From: an uncultured Verrucomicrobiales bacterium
GTDB taxonomy: Bacteria; Verrucomicrobiota; Verrucomicrobiia; Verrucomicrobiales; Akkermansiaceae
NCBI GenBank assembly: GCA_937905985.1
Contig: CALCWC010000150.1
Location: 1 to 34,952, forward strand
Reading direction: 5' to 3'
Length of the DNA stretch: 34,952 nucleotides
In this document: positions 7,610 through 16,103 of the stretch, piece by piece
Layout: every line of letters starts with the position of its first letter
Position numbering within the stretch: the first letter of the stretch is position 1
Made by a program: the position numbers and the translations under genes
Notes under the pieces: generated by a model
What the model saw: only the letters and a program-made list of their open reading frames with translations
Database searches by the model: none
What the model was told of the DNA's origin: nothing

Positions 7610-8224
7610 TTAGTGTTTCTTCCAGCCGGGGCGGTGGCGTTCGGCGAGCTCCTCGGCCACCTGCTCGATGCGGAGGCCCTTGGAGGCCAGCAGGACGATG
7701 AGGTGGTAGAACATGTCGGAGGCCTCGTAGAGCAGGCGTTCGTCGGTGCCGTTGACGGCCTCGATGACAGCCTCCAGGGCCTCCTCGCCCACCTTCTGAG
7801 CCATGCGGTTGATGCCGTCCTTGAAGAGGGAGGTGGTGTAGGAACCCTCCGGCATCTCCTCGCGGCGCTTGTTGATGAAATCCTGCAGCTCGGTGAGGAA
7901 GAGGAGCGGGTTGGCATCGTTCGACTCGCCCCAGCAGGTATCCGTGCCGGTGTGGCAGACGGGGCCGTGGGGGACGGCGCGCACCAGCAGGGTGTCGTTG
8001 TCGCAGTCCACCTTGATGTCCACCAGCTCCAGGAAGTTCCCGCTGGTCTCGCCCTTGGTCCAGAGGCAGTTTCTGGAGCGGCTCCAGAAAGTGACGCGAC
8101 GCGTGGCAAGCGTCTTCTCGTAGGCCTCGCGGTTCATGTAGCCAAGCATGAGGACCTGGCGGGTGGCGGAGTCCTGGATGATGGCGGGGACCAGCCCGCC
8201 GGATTTCTCGAAGTCGATGTCCAT
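7610..8224 (-). CDS. hisIE: bifunctional phosphoribosyl-AMP cyclohydrolase / phosphoribosyl-ATP pyrophosphatase
   Basis: It catalyses histidine steps 2 and 3: pyrophosphate removal from PR-ATP (HisE) and ring opening of PR-AMP (HisI). The product is 204 residues, normal for HisIE. The HisI part covers residues 1 to about 110, with TFWSRSRNCLWTKGE, VDCDND and the metal-binding-type PVCHTGTDTCW. The HisE part covers about 115-204, with KVGEEALEAVIEA and EASDMFYHLIVLL. It is the last gene of the his operon, 22 bases after hisF. The ATG at 8224 gives MDIDFEKSGG; longer frames upstream read through hisF. No clear terminator is seen downstream before the tRNA promoter. Confidence 0.96.
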   Translation of the reverse strand: MDIDFEKSGGLVPAIIQDSATRQVLMLGYMNREAYEKTLATRRVTFWSRSRNCLWTKGETSGNFLELVDIKVDCDNDTLLVRAVPHGPVCHTGTDTCWGESNDANPLLFLTELQDFINKRREEMPEGSYTTSLFKDGINRMAQKVGEEALEAVIEAVNGTDERLLYEASDMFYHLIVLLASKGLRIEQVAEELAERHRPGWKKH

Positions 8225-8246
8225 GGTGGTGATTGAGGTTGAATTT

Positions 8247-9002
8247 TCAAATGCGCACGCAGATACCCTGTGCGCGGAGGAATTGCTTGAGGTCGGGGAT
8301 GGCGATTTCGCCGAAGTGGAAGACGCTGGCGGCGAGGGCGGCATCTGCGCGGCCGATGGTGAAGGCGTCCGCGAAGTGCTGCATGGCCCCTGCCCCGCCG
8401 CTGGCGATGACCGGGATATCCAGCTCATCGGAGAGGCGCGCAAGGGCATCGTTGGCGAAGCCCTGCTTCACGCCGTCGTGGTTCATGCTGGTGAAGAGGA
8501 TTTCCCCGGCGCCGCGGTCGGCCACCTCGCACGCCCAGTCGAACAGTCCGCGCCCGGTGGGCACGCGCCCGCCGTTGAGGTAGCACTCCCAGTTGCCGTC
8601 CGTGCAGCGGGCGTCGATGGCCACCACGCAGACCTGCGAGCCGAAGTGGGAGGCGATGTCCCCCACCAGCTTCGGGTTGCGGAGGGCAGCTGAGTTCACG
8701 CTCACCTTGTCCGCCCCGGCGTCCAGCATGCGCGCCACATCGGCAAGCTCGTTGATGCCGCCGCCCACGGTGAAGGGGATGGAAAGCTCGCGCGCCACGC
8801 GCGCCACCATGTCGGTGAAAGTCTTGCGGCCCTCGTGGCTGGCGGTGATGTCCAGGAACACCAGCTCGTCCGCGCCCTGCTCGCTGTACGCGCGACCCAG
8901 CTCCACGGGGTCGCCTGCCTCCCGCAGGTTGACGAAGTTGGTGCCCTTGACGGTGCATCCGTCCTTGACATCCAGGCAGGGGATGATGCGTTTGGCTAGC
9001 AT
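8247..9002 (-). CDS. hisF: imidazole glycerol phosphate synthase, cyclase subunit
   Basis: HisF uses ammonia from HisH to convert PRFAR to imidazole glycerol phosphate and AICAR. It is a (beta/alpha)8 barrel of 251 residues. Catalytic Asp11 (IPCLDVKDG) and Asp130 (VVAIDARC) are both present, with phosphate-binding loops at FTVGGGI and IASGGAGA. The start at 9002 overlaps hisA by 7 bases, indicating translational coupling. The partner gene hisH lies two genes upstream in the same operon. Confidence 0.97.
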   Translation of the reverse strand: MLAKRIIPCLDVKDGCTVKGTNFVNLREAGDPVELGRAYSEQGADELVFLDITASHEGRKTFTDMVARVARELSIPFTVGGGINELADVARMLDAGADKVSVNSAALRNPKLVGDIASHFGSQVCVVAIDARCTDGNWECYLNGGRVPTGRGLFDWACEVADRGAGEILFTSMNHDGVKQGFANDALARLSDELDIPVIASGGAGAMQHFADAFTIGRADAALAASVFHFGEIAIPDLKQFLRAQGICVRI

Positions 9003-9724
9003 GGCGAGTTGCGGTTGAGAAGGGCGGGCAGGTCCAGCCGCCCCTCGTAATAGGCTTTGCCGAAGACCACGGCAGGCACGCCCGCGGCCTCCAGGGAAAG
9101 GATGTCCTGCGTGCAGGAGACGCCGCCGCTGGCAATCAGGCGGCATTCCGGGTGCGCCTGCATAATGCCGCGGTACAGCTCCGTGTTGGGGCCGCCGAGC
9201 GTGCCGTCGCGCGAGATGTCCGTGCAGAGCACGCGCGTGATGCCGTGCCGCAGGTAGAAGGAAACGAACTCGTCCAGCGACATGCCGCCGTCCTGCAGCC
9301 AGCCGTGGGTGCGGATGCGGCCGTCCTGCGCGTCCGCGCCCACGATGAAGCGGTCCGCGCCGAACGCAGCGGCCCATTGCAGCATGGTTTCCGGCTGCGT
9401 GGCGGCCAGGCTGCCCACGGTCACCATGGCCGCGCCGTGGTCGAACGCCGCGCGCAAATCCGCCTCCTGCTTGATGCCGCCGCCGAAGTCCACCACCAAG
9501 CTGGTTTGCGAGGCGATTCCCTCCAGCACATCCAGGTTGACGATGTGCGCGGCCTTGGCACCGTCGAGGTCCACCAGATGCAGGCGCTTCACGCCCATAT
9601 CCTGGAAGCGCTTGGCCACGTCCACGGGGTTGGCGTCGTACACCTTCTGGGCGGCATAGTCGCCCTTGGTGAGGCGGACGCAGCGCCCGCCGATGATGTC
9701 GATGGCAGGGATGAGCTCAATCAT
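8996..9724 (-). CDS. hisA: ProFAR isomerase (HisA)
   Basis: HisA carries out the Amadori rearrangement of ProFAR to PRFAR. The product is 242 residues, a half-barrel repeat protein homologous to HisF. It starts MIELIPAIDIIGG, with the general base Asp9 and the second catalytic Asp131 (VGADAQDG). Phosphate-site glycines occur at DFGGGIK and IASGGVS. The start at 9724 overlaps the end of hisH by 8 bases and the end overlaps hisF by 7. Confidence 0.97.
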   Translation of the reverse strand: MIELIPAIDIIGGRCVRLTKGDYAAQKVYDANPVDVAKRFQDMGVKRLHLVDLDGAKAAHIVNLDVLEGIASQTSLVVDFGGGIKQEADLRAAFDHGAAMVTVGSLAATQPETMLQWAAAFGADRFIVGADAQDGRIRTHGWLQDGGMSLDEFVSFYLRHGITRVLCTDISRDGTLGGPNTELYRGIMQAHPECRLIASGGVSCTQDILSLEAAGVPAVVFGKAYYEGRLDLPALLNRNSPC

Positions 9725-10325
9725 GGCAGAGGTGGATGAAGTTGGAGAGGATGCGCTCGCCGACGGGGCCGCTCTTCTCCGGGTGGAACTGGGTGGCGTA
9801 GAAGTTTCCGCGGCGGATGGCAGAGGCGTACCGTGTTCCGCCGTAGGTGGTGCGCGCAATGGCGTGCGCGCCATCCGGCACATAGTAGCTGTGTACGAAA
9901 TACACGAAGGAGCCGGCAGGCACGCCGTCGAACAGGGGGGAAGAAACATCATCCAGCGTATTCCAGCCGATGTGCGGCACCTTGAGCCGCTGCCCCGCCG
10001 CTGCGCGGAAGCGCTGCACGCGCAACCCCGGGAACACGCCCAGGCATGCCGTATCGCCCTCCTCCGAATGCTCGCAAAGGAGCTGCTGGCCAATGCAGAT
10101 GCCCAGCACGGGGCACGCCAGCGAGCGGATGACTTCGTCCAGCCCGCTTTGCCGCAGGTGCTCCATGGTGGTGGAGGCCTCCCCCTGGCCGGGGAACACC
10201 ACGCGGTCCGCCGAGCGCAGCACGGCGGGGTCGTCCGTCAGCACGGGCTGCGACCCGATGCGCTGGAGGGCATTGACGACCGAGCGGATGTTGCCCGCGT
10301 TGTACTTGAGGATGGCGACCTTCAT
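9717..10325 (-). CDS. hisH: imidazole glycerol phosphate synthase, glutaminase subunit
   Basis: This class-I glutamine amidotransferase supplies ammonia to HisF. The product is 202 residues. The nucleophile is Cys77 (LGICIGQQLL) and the His/Glu pair is H181/E183 (QFHPEKSG). The N-terminal KVAILKYNAGNIRSV is typical of HisH. The start at 10325 lies 4 bases after the hisB stop; an upstream Met in frame would add a poorly conserved arginine-rich extension inside hisB. Confidence 0.96.
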   Translation of the reverse strand: MKVAILKYNAGNIRSVVNALQRIGSQPVLTDDPAVLRSADRVVFPGQGEASTTMEHLRQSGLDEVIRSLACPVLGICIGQQLLCEHSEEGDTACLGVFPGLRVQRFRAAAGQRLKVPHIGWNTLDDVSSPLFDGVPAGSFVYFVHSYYVPDGAHAIARTTYGGTRYASAIRRGNFYATQFHPEKSGPVGERILSNFIHLCHD

Positions 10326-10329
10326 GAAA

Positions 10330-11394
10330 TTAAAGCGTACCCTTGCTGGAGGGAAGGACGAGGTGGCGCACATCGCGCTGCGCGGCCATGCGGAGCGCAC
10401 GCGCCAGGGCCTTGAACATGCTTTCCGCCATGTGGTGGGCGTTGTCGCCGCGCGCGGAGACGGAGAGGTTCATCAGCGCGGCGTCGCTCAGGCTCTTGAA
10501 GAAGTGCATGAACATCTCTGTGGGGATGCCGCCCACATTCTCGGCGTGGAACGTTGCATCCCACTGCAACCAGGGCCGCCCGCCGAAATCCAGCGCCACG
10601 CGGCACAGGCAATCGTCCATCGGCAGGCAGTATCCGTAGCGGGATATCCCCAGCTTGTTGCCCAGCGCACGGCGCAGGCAGTCACCGAGTGCCAGCGCGG
10701 TGTCCTCCATGGTGTGGTGGGCATCCACCTGCAAATCTCCCTTGGTGCGGATGGTGAGCCCCATACCGCCGTGGTGGGAAATCTGCTCCAGCATGTGGTC
10801 GAAGAACGGCAGCCCGGTGTCCACGCTGCACACGCCGGGGCGGTCCAACTCCAGCTTCACGAACACGTCCGTCTCGCGCGTGGTGCGGTGTACCTCCGCG
10901 GCGCGCTCGCCCGCCACCACGATTTCCAGCACCTTCGCCCAGTCCATCTCGCCGCCGATTTTCAGCGCGCGGCAGCCCAGGTTCTGCGCCAGCTGCACAT
11001 CCGTATCGCGGTCACCGATGACGTAGCAGGCGTCCATATCGTACTCCCCGCCCATATACTCGGTGAGCATGCCGGTGCCGGGTTTGCGCGTGGGTGCGTT
11101 GTCTTGCGGGAAATGGGTGTCGATGTGGATGGCGTCGAACACCACGCCCGCACTCGCCAGCGTATCCAGCATCAGCTTCTGCAGGGAGTCGAAAACCTCC
11201 TGCGGATAGGCGGGCGTGCCGAGGCCGTCCTGATTGGTAACCATCACCAGCTCGTATCCCGTCAGCTCGCGGATAGCGGCGAGGGAGCGGATGGCACCGG
11301 GCAGGAAGGAGAATTTCTCCAGGGAATCCACCTGCTCGTCAGCGGGCTCGTGGATGATGGTGCCGTCGCGGTCGATGAAGAGTGCCTTTTTCAT
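10330..11394 (-). CDS. hisB: bifunctional histidinol-phosphatase / imidazoleglycerol-phosphate dehydratase
   Basis: It catalyses steps 6 and 8 of histidine synthesis. The product is 354 residues. The N-terminal HAD phosphatase (1 to about 165) shows FIDRDGT with D8 and D10, VTNQDG and GDRDTD. The C-terminal IGP dehydratase (about 168-354) shows TGLPFFDHM, DAHHTMEDTA and DNAHHMAES, the His/Glu manganese ligands. Such fused HisNB proteins are known from enteric gammaproteobacteria and Bacteroidetes; many other lineages have separate genes. The ATG at 11394 overlaps the hisDC stop in an ATGA arrangement. Confidence 0.97.
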   Translation of the reverse strand: MKKALFIDRDGTIIHEPADEQVDSLEKFSFLPGAIRSLAAIRELTGYELVMVTNQDGLGTPAYPQEVFDSLQKLMLDTLASAGVVFDAIHIDTHFPQDNAPTRKPGTGMLTEYMGGEYDMDACYVIGDRDTDVQLAQNLGCRALKIGGEMDWAKVLEIVVAGERAAEVHRTTRETDVFVKLELDRPGVCSVDTGLPFFDHMLEQISHHGGMGLTIRTKGDLQVDAHHTMEDTALALGDCLRRALGNKLGISRYGYCLPMDDCLCRVALDFGGRPWLQWDATFHAENVGGIPTEMFMHFFKSLSDAALMNLSVSARGDNAHHMAESMFKALARALRMAAQRDVRHLVLPSSKGTL

Positions 11395-13733
11395 GATGCG
11401 GTGATTTCGGTGAAGGCGCGCAGCAGCTCGTCGTTCTCCTGCGGTGTGCCCACGGTGATGCGCAGGCAGTCCGCGCACAGGTGGATGCGACTGCGGTTGC
11501 GCACCACGATACCCCGCTCCACCAGCGTTTCGTACACGGCGGTGGCGTGGTCGATGCGCGCCAGGAAGAAGTTGGCATCCGACGCGAAGACGCGGCGGCA
11601 TGCGGGAAGCTGCTCCACGGCCTGCATCACGCGGGTGCGCTCCCGCAGGATGGCCTGCACCCAGGAGTCCACCTCGCCGACGCGGCCCAGCATTTCCAAG
11701 GCGGCCCGCTGGGTAAGGGCGTTCACGTTGTAGGGGTACTTGACCTTGTTGAAGAACGCTATGATTTGAGGTGATGCGAAGGCCATGCCGAGGCGGATGC
11801 CCGCACTGGCCCAGGCCTTGGAGAACGTGGACAGGATAATCAGGTTGGGGAACTGCGCCAGCAGCGGGCGCAGAGAGGCCTGCGGCGCGAAGTCGCCGTA
11901 CGCCTCATCCACCACCACGATGCCGCGGAAGCCCTGCAGCACCTTGCGGATTTCCGCGTGCGGCAGCAGGTTGCCGCTCGGGTTGTTCGGAGAGCACAGG
12001 AACACCGCCTTGGTGCGGGCGTCCGCGCGTGCCAACAGCGCATCTGCGCTGAAGGAAAAATCTCCGCCCATCGGCACGGGGCGGTACTCCACGTTGTTGA
12101 TGTCTGCGCAGACGGCGTACATGCCGTAGGTGGGGTCCGGTGCCACCACGTTGTCCCGCCCCGGCGTGCAGAACACGCGGTAGACCAGGTCGATGGCCTC
12201 ATCGCTTCCGTTGCCGAGGAAGATGGACTCCGGGGCCACGCCCTTCACGGCGGAAATGCGGGTCTTGAGCTCGCGCTGCAGCGGATCCGGGTAGCGGTTG
12301 TACGGCGGGTTGTACGGGCTCTCGTTGGCATCCAGGAACACATGCGCCTCATGCCCGGCGTACTCGTCGCGCGCGGAGCTGTACGGTGCCAGGCTGCGGA
12401 TGTTGGGGCGCACCAGCGATTCCAAGTCGAACGCGGGTTGCGTGTTCCCCTGCCCCACGGCGGCAAGACGGAGGGTCATGGCGCGGGCGTGGGCATCTAG
12501 GGATTCCGCGGCGGCCATGGCCTCCACGGCGGGGCCGATGCTGCGCACACCATCCTCCGTGAGTTCCTGGAAGGTGGTCTTGCGGATGAAGCTGTCCAGG
12601 CAGAGCCCGCCGAAGGAGCGGGCGTAGCCGAGGGTGGGAAGGGTGTGGTTGGTGCCGCTGGCGTAGTCTCCCGCACTCTCGCAGGAGTAGTGGCCGATGA
12701 ACACGGAGCCGGCATGCTCCACCTTCTCCGCCACGGCGCGGGCATCCTCCACCGCGAGGATCAGGTGCTCCGGCGCATAGGCGTTGGTAAAGTCGATGGC
12801 GTCCCGCCTGTCCGCCAACACGATGATGCGGCTGTGTTCCAGCGCGCGGGCGGCGATGTCGCGGCGCGGCAGCTGCGCCAGCTGGATATCCAGCTCGCGC
12901 TGCACGGCCTCCGCCAGCTGCAGGCTGTCCGCCACCAGCACGGCCTGGCTGTCAGGCCCGTGCTCCGCCTGGCTGAGCAGGTCCGCCGCCACAAAGGCGG
13001 GGTTGCAGGAGGCATCCGCCAGCACCTCCACCTCGCTGGGGCCGGCGGGCATGTCAATGCCCACTCCGGAGAGGGAGGCGAGCTGCTTGGCGGCCATGAC
13101 GTATTGGTTGCCGGGGCCGAAAATCTTGTCCACGCGCGGAACGGAAGGTGTGCCACAGGCCATGGCGGCGATGGCCTGCGCGCCGCCGAGCTTGTAGATG
13201 TTGTCGATACCGCAGAGCTGCGCGGTGTACAGGATGACCGGGTTCACGCTGCCGTCCTTGGCGGGCGGCGTGCACAGCACCACGTGCGGGCACCCCGCCA
13301 GGCGTGCCGGGACGGCGAGCATCAGCACGGTGGAGAACAGCGGTGCGGAACCGCCCGGAACATACAGGCCCACGCGGGAAATCGGGATGCCGCGCTGCTC
13401 GCAACGCACGCCGGGGGCGGTCAGCACAGACACGCCGTCAAACTTCTGCGCGGCGTGGAAGGCGGTGATGTTGGCATGAGCCAGCTTGATGGCATCCTGC
13501 AGCTCCTGCGGCACCTGGGCGGCTGCGGCTTGCAGCTCTTCCGCGCCCACGCGGAAATCCGCCAGCTCCACGTGGTCGAACTTGGATTCGTACTCGCGCA
13601 GGGCGGCATCGCCGCGCTCCCGCACGGCATCCATGATGGGGCGCACCACGCCGAACAGCGTGGTCACGTCAAATGCGGGGCGGGCGGTCAGCTCCGTCCA
13701 CTGCGCCCGCGGCGGCTCTTGTATCACGCGCAT
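11391..13733 (-). CDS. hisD-hisC: HisD-HisC fusion: histidinol dehydrogenase / histidinol-phosphate aminotransferase
   Basis: One uninterrupted 780-residue frame joins two enzymes that are normally separate. Residues 1 to about 427 are a full HisD (last two oxidations to histidine). Zinc ligands Q255, H258, D356 and H415 and catalytic E322/H323 sit at a constant offset of -4 from E. coli HisD. Residues from about 435 to 780 are a full PLP-dependent HisC: LDANESPYN, SPNNPSG, VVVDEAY with D609, and the Schiff-base lysine K639 in STFSKAWASAGIRLG. The linker is short (about residues 425-440). Gene order is otherwise the classical hisG-D-C-B order, so the fusion could arise by loss of the hisD stop. 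Both halves look catalytically intact. Confidence 0.95.
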   Translation of the reverse strand: MRVIQEPPRAQWTELTARPAFDVTTLFGVVRPIMDAVRERGDAALREYESKFDHVELADFRVGAEELQAAAAQVPQELQDAIKLAHANITAFHAAQKFDGVSVLTAPGVRCEQRGIPISRVGLYVPGGSAPLFSTVLMLAVPARLAGCPHVVLCTPPAKDGSVNPVILYTAQLCGIDNIYKLGGAQAIAAMACGTPSVPRVDKIFGPGNQYVMAAKQLASLSGVGIDMPAGPSEVEVLADASCNPAFVAADLLSQAEHGPDSQAVLVADSLQLAEAVQRELDIQLAQLPRRDIAARALEHSRIIVLADRRDAIDFTNAYAPEHLILAVEDARAVAEKVEHAGSVFIGHYSCESAGDYASGTNHTLPTLGYARSFGGLCLDSFIRKTTFQELTEDGVRSIGPAVEAMAAAESLDAHARAMTLRLAAVGQGNTQPAFDLESLVRPNIRSLAPYSSARDEYAGHEAHVFLDANESPYNPPYNRYPDPLQRELKTRISAVKGVAPESIFLGNGSDEAIDLVYRVFCTPGRDNVVAPDPTYGMYAVCADINNVEYRPVPMGGDFSFSADALLARADARTKAVFLCSPNNPSGNLLPHAEIRKVLQGFRGIVVVDEAYGDFAPQASLRPLLAQFPNLIILSTFSKAWASAGIRLGMAFASPQIIAFFNKVKYPYNVNALTQRAALEMLGRVGEVDSWVQAILRERTRVMQAVEQLPACRRVFASDANFFLARIDHATAVYETLVERGIVVRNRSRIHLCADCLRITVGTPQENDELLRAFTEITAS

Positions 13734-13736
13734 GGC

Positions 13737-14603
13737 TTACAGAATCATCTTTTCGATGGGCAGCACCAGGATGCCCTCCGCACCGGCAGCCTTCAGGCGA
13801 CCGATGATTTCCCAGAAGCACGACTCGTCCAGCACGGTGTGGATGCTGCACCAGCCCTCCTGCGCCAGCGGCATCACCGTGGGGCTCTTGATGCCCGGCA
13901 GCACCGCCAGGATGGCATCCAGGCTCTCGCGCGGCGCGTTCATCAGCACGTACTTCTTGTCGGCTGCCGCCATCACCGCATTCAGGCGGAACAGCAGCTC
14001 CTCCAAAATGGCCAGCTTCTCCGAGGGGAGCCCCTTGTTGGCGATGAGCACGGCCTCGCTCTCCAGCACGGTCTCCACCTCGCGCAGGTTGTTGCTCACC
14101 AGCGTGGAGCCGCTACTCACGATGTCGAAGATGGCATCCGCCAGGCCGATGCCCGTGGAGATTTCCACAGACCCGGTAATGACGTGGATTTCTGCATGCA
14201 CGCCGTGCTCCTGCAAAAACTTCTTCAGGATGACGGGGTAGGACGTGGCGATCTTGCGGCCCTCCAAATCCTTCACGCCGGAGTACGGCTGCTCCTTGGG
14301 GATGGCGATGGACAGGCGGCACCCGCCGAAGCCCAGACGCTTCACGATGCGCGCATCCGCCTCCCGCTCATGCAGCTCGTTCAGGCCCACCACACCTGCG
14401 TCCGCCACACCGTCCGCCACCGTTTGGGGAATATCGTCATCCCGCAGGAACAAGACCTCCACCGGGAAATTCCGAGCGCTCGCCAGAAGCGTGCGCTTCG
14501 ACACCCCCACCTTGATGCCGGCCTCCGCCAGCAGGGCCATCGTGTCCTCGTTCAGGCGGCCCTTGGACTGCACCGCTATCCGTATTCTCTCCTTCATTTT
14601 CAT
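13737..14603 (-). CDS. hisG: ATP phosphoribosyltransferase, long form
   Basis: HisG catalyses the first committed step: ATP plus PRPP to PR-ATP. The product is 288 residues, the length of the long (HisG-L) form. That form carries a C-terminal ACT-like regulatory domain for histidine feedback and needs no HisZ. Motifs are IAVQSKGRL at the start, the PRPP loop VITGSVEISTGIGLADAIFD (residues ~141-160), and a C-terminal domain from about 215. An AAGGAG Shine-Dalgarno lies six bases before the ATG at 14603. It is the first gene of the his operon, 3 bases before hisDC. The short predicted leader (about 16 nt) leaves no room for a his attenuator. Confidence 0.96.
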   Translation of the reverse strand: MKMKERIRIAVQSKGRLNEDTMALLAEAGIKVGVSKRTLLASARNFPVEVLFLRDDDIPQTVADGVADAGVVGLNELHEREADARIVKRLGFGGCRLSIAIPKEQPYSGVKDLEGRKIATSYPVILKKFLQEHGVHAEIHVITGSVEISTGIGLADAIFDIVSSGSTLVSNNLREVETVLESEAVLIANKGLPSEKLAILEELLFRLNAVMAAADKKYVLMNAPRESLDAILAVLPGIKSPTVMPLAQEGWCSIHTVLDESCFWEIIGRLKAAGAEGILVLPIEKMIL

Positions 14604-14625
14604 GCTGCGCTCCTTGCGCGCGCGA

Positions 14626-14655
14626 ATGATACACGCCCGCCACGCACAAAGTCAA
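14626..14655 (-). promoter_or_regulatory. predicted promoter of the his operon
   Basis: On the minus strand TTGACT (14650-14655) is followed after 18 bases by TATCAT (14626-14631). The predicted +1 is about 16 bases before the hisG ATG, leaving just enough room for the AAGGAG ribosome-binding site. Confidence 0.65.
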
Positions 14656-14681
14656 GTACAATGTTCTATGAACAGTGTACT
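14655..14681. promoter_or_regulatory. imperfect palindrome between divergent hisG and hydrolase genes
   Basis: Arms AGTACAATGTTC and its 11/12 complement are separated by TAT. It abuts the -35 of the his promoter, so it could be a repressor or activator site for hisG or for the divergent hydrolase pair. It shares AAGTACAATGT with the cassette ends near gyrA. Confidence 0.45.
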
Positions 14682-14836
14682 AGGGGCGCGATGGAGCGAG
14701 GACGCGCCCTGCAGGATTCCGCTTTGTGCTTGCAAACGAGCACACAATATGGTAGGAACAAGGGTGGATTTCCCATTCCGCCTGCCTCGCTCCTCAAGAG
14801 AGGATGGAAAGGGGTTGAAACAGCAAAAGAAAGCGT

Positions 14837-16078
14837 ATGAATGTGAAGCAAATACTCAAGTGGGGCTGCATGCCGGTGATCATGGCTGCCTGCATGCCGA
14901 CAACCATGGCTCAGGAAACGGCGGCGCCCGCGTCCGCTGCGGCGGCGGTTGCCGCCAAGGCCGGCATAGCCGTGCCCAAGCCCGCAGAACTCATGAAGCT
15001 GGTTCAAGTGGCTCCCGGCCTCTACGCGCTGCACTGTGCGGGCATGGACCGGGCGACCGTCAACAGCTACGGCCCGTATCTGGCCGGTGCCCCGGTGCCG
15101 GAAAAGACGGCCGTGCTTCCCCGCTTCGGCTGCTCTACCGTGGTGAATGGTGATTTTGTGGGCCGCAACATGGATTTGTACATCTCACCCGCCCCGTACT
15201 TTATCGTGTGGACAGATGCCGGAAACGACCACTATGCCAGCCTGGCCGTGACCCTGGCTCCGCAGGACCCGGAAAATTTCGACGGCGGCATCATGGCGGG
15301 AAAGGCCGACACAGCCACCTTCAGCGCCCCGGAATCCCTGGCCCGCCTCACCACCATGGCGCTGGACGGCGTGAACGAGAAAGGGGTGTGCTGCACCACC
15401 CACGTGGTGGATCCCACGGATGCCGGGAACACGGGAAAGGGCACCAATCCCGGCGCCCCGGAGCTTTCCATGTTCATGGTCTGCCGCTATGTGCTGGAGC
15501 ACGCCGCCACGGCGGACGAAGCCATCGAGCTGCTCAAGAAGCGAAGCATCTGCAAGATGCCGAAGGACGTGATGTTCCACTGGGTGGTGGCGGATCCCCA
15601 CCACTCCTACATTGTGGAAGTGGTGGGAGACCAGCTGCGCTACACGGACAAGAAAAAGGTGATGACCAACTATCTGGCAACGGTAGAAGGCATCAACGCC
15701 CATCCCTGGGGGCTGGAGCGTGCCCGCATCCTCGAGGAGCACTACGGCGAGGGAACCTCCGTGGAAGGCATGTACAACCTGATGCGCCGCGTGCATTTCA
15801 CCCAGGCATACAGGCCGGAAACTTCCCCCTACTGGTATTCCGAGCACTATGGGCCCAACGAAGATGGCGTTGACATCAACGTGCAGACCCCGGTTTACGC
15901 ACCCGAGTTCCGGAAAATCATTGAGAACACGGCGAAGGCCATCAAGGAGGCAACACCGGATAACAACCCCGACATGCTTTGGGAAACCTCCTACGGCAAC
16001 GTGTACGACATGCGCAACAAAACCATGCGCCTGATGATGCACGAGAAGTACGACACCTACTACGACGCCAAGCTCTAA
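14837..16078 (+). CDS. secreted Ntn-type linear amide C-N hydrolase (choloylglycine hydrolase-like), copy 1
   Basis: The 413-residue protein starts with a signal-like segment (about 1-26, MNVKQILKWGCMPVIMAAC...TTMAQ) and an Ala/Pro-rich linker. The Ntn core appears to begin at Cys99 (RFGCSTVVNGDFVGRNMD), with R110 and D113 playing the roles of the conserved Arg and Asp. Further hallmarks are GVNEKGVCC (conserved Asn of the family), VMTNYLAT and ERARILEEHY. About 70 residues therefore lie between signal and nucleophile, consistent with a propeptide removed autocatalytically. The loop between Cys and Arg is five residues shorter than in bile-salt hydrolases or penicillin V acylases. The substrate (bile salt, acyl-amide, acyl-homoserine lactone or other) cannot be read from sequence. 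A close paralogue follows after 25 bases. Confidence 0.75.
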   Translation: MNVKQILKWGCMPVIMAACMPTTMAQETAAPASAAAAVAAKAGIAVPKPAELMKLVQVAPGLYALHCAGMDRATVNSYGPYLAGAPVPEKTAVLPRFGCSTVVNGDFVGRNMDLYISPAPYFIVWTDAGNDHYASLAVTLAPQDPENFDGGIMAGKADTATFSAPESLARLTTMALDGVNEKGVCCTTHVVDPTDAGNTGKGTNPGAPELSMFMVCRYVLEHAATADEAIELLKKRSICKMPKDVMFHWVVADPHHSYIVEVVGDQLRYTDKKKVMTNYLATVEGINAHPWGLERARILEEHYGEGTSVEGMYNLMRRVHFTQAYRPETSPYWYSEHYGPNEDGVDINVQTPVYAPEFRKIIENTAKAIKEATPDNNPDMLWETSYGNVYDMRNKTMRLMMHEKYDTYYDAKL

Positions 16079-16103
16079 CCACCACCCAAACACCTCAACG
16101 AAT

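Noticed and set aside
7580..7612. Possible terminator after hisIE (GGGATGTACATTCCC)
   Set aside because: Only four base pairs form and the run that follows on the minus strand is A, not T.
14603..14625. His-type attenuator upstream of hisG
   Set aside because: The predicted leader is about 16 nt, with no His-codon leader peptide and no alternative hairpins.
12645..14840. Long plus-strand frame opposite hisDC and hisG
   Set aside because: The translation is His/Gln/Arg-rich and family-less, while the minus strand holds clear His enzymes.
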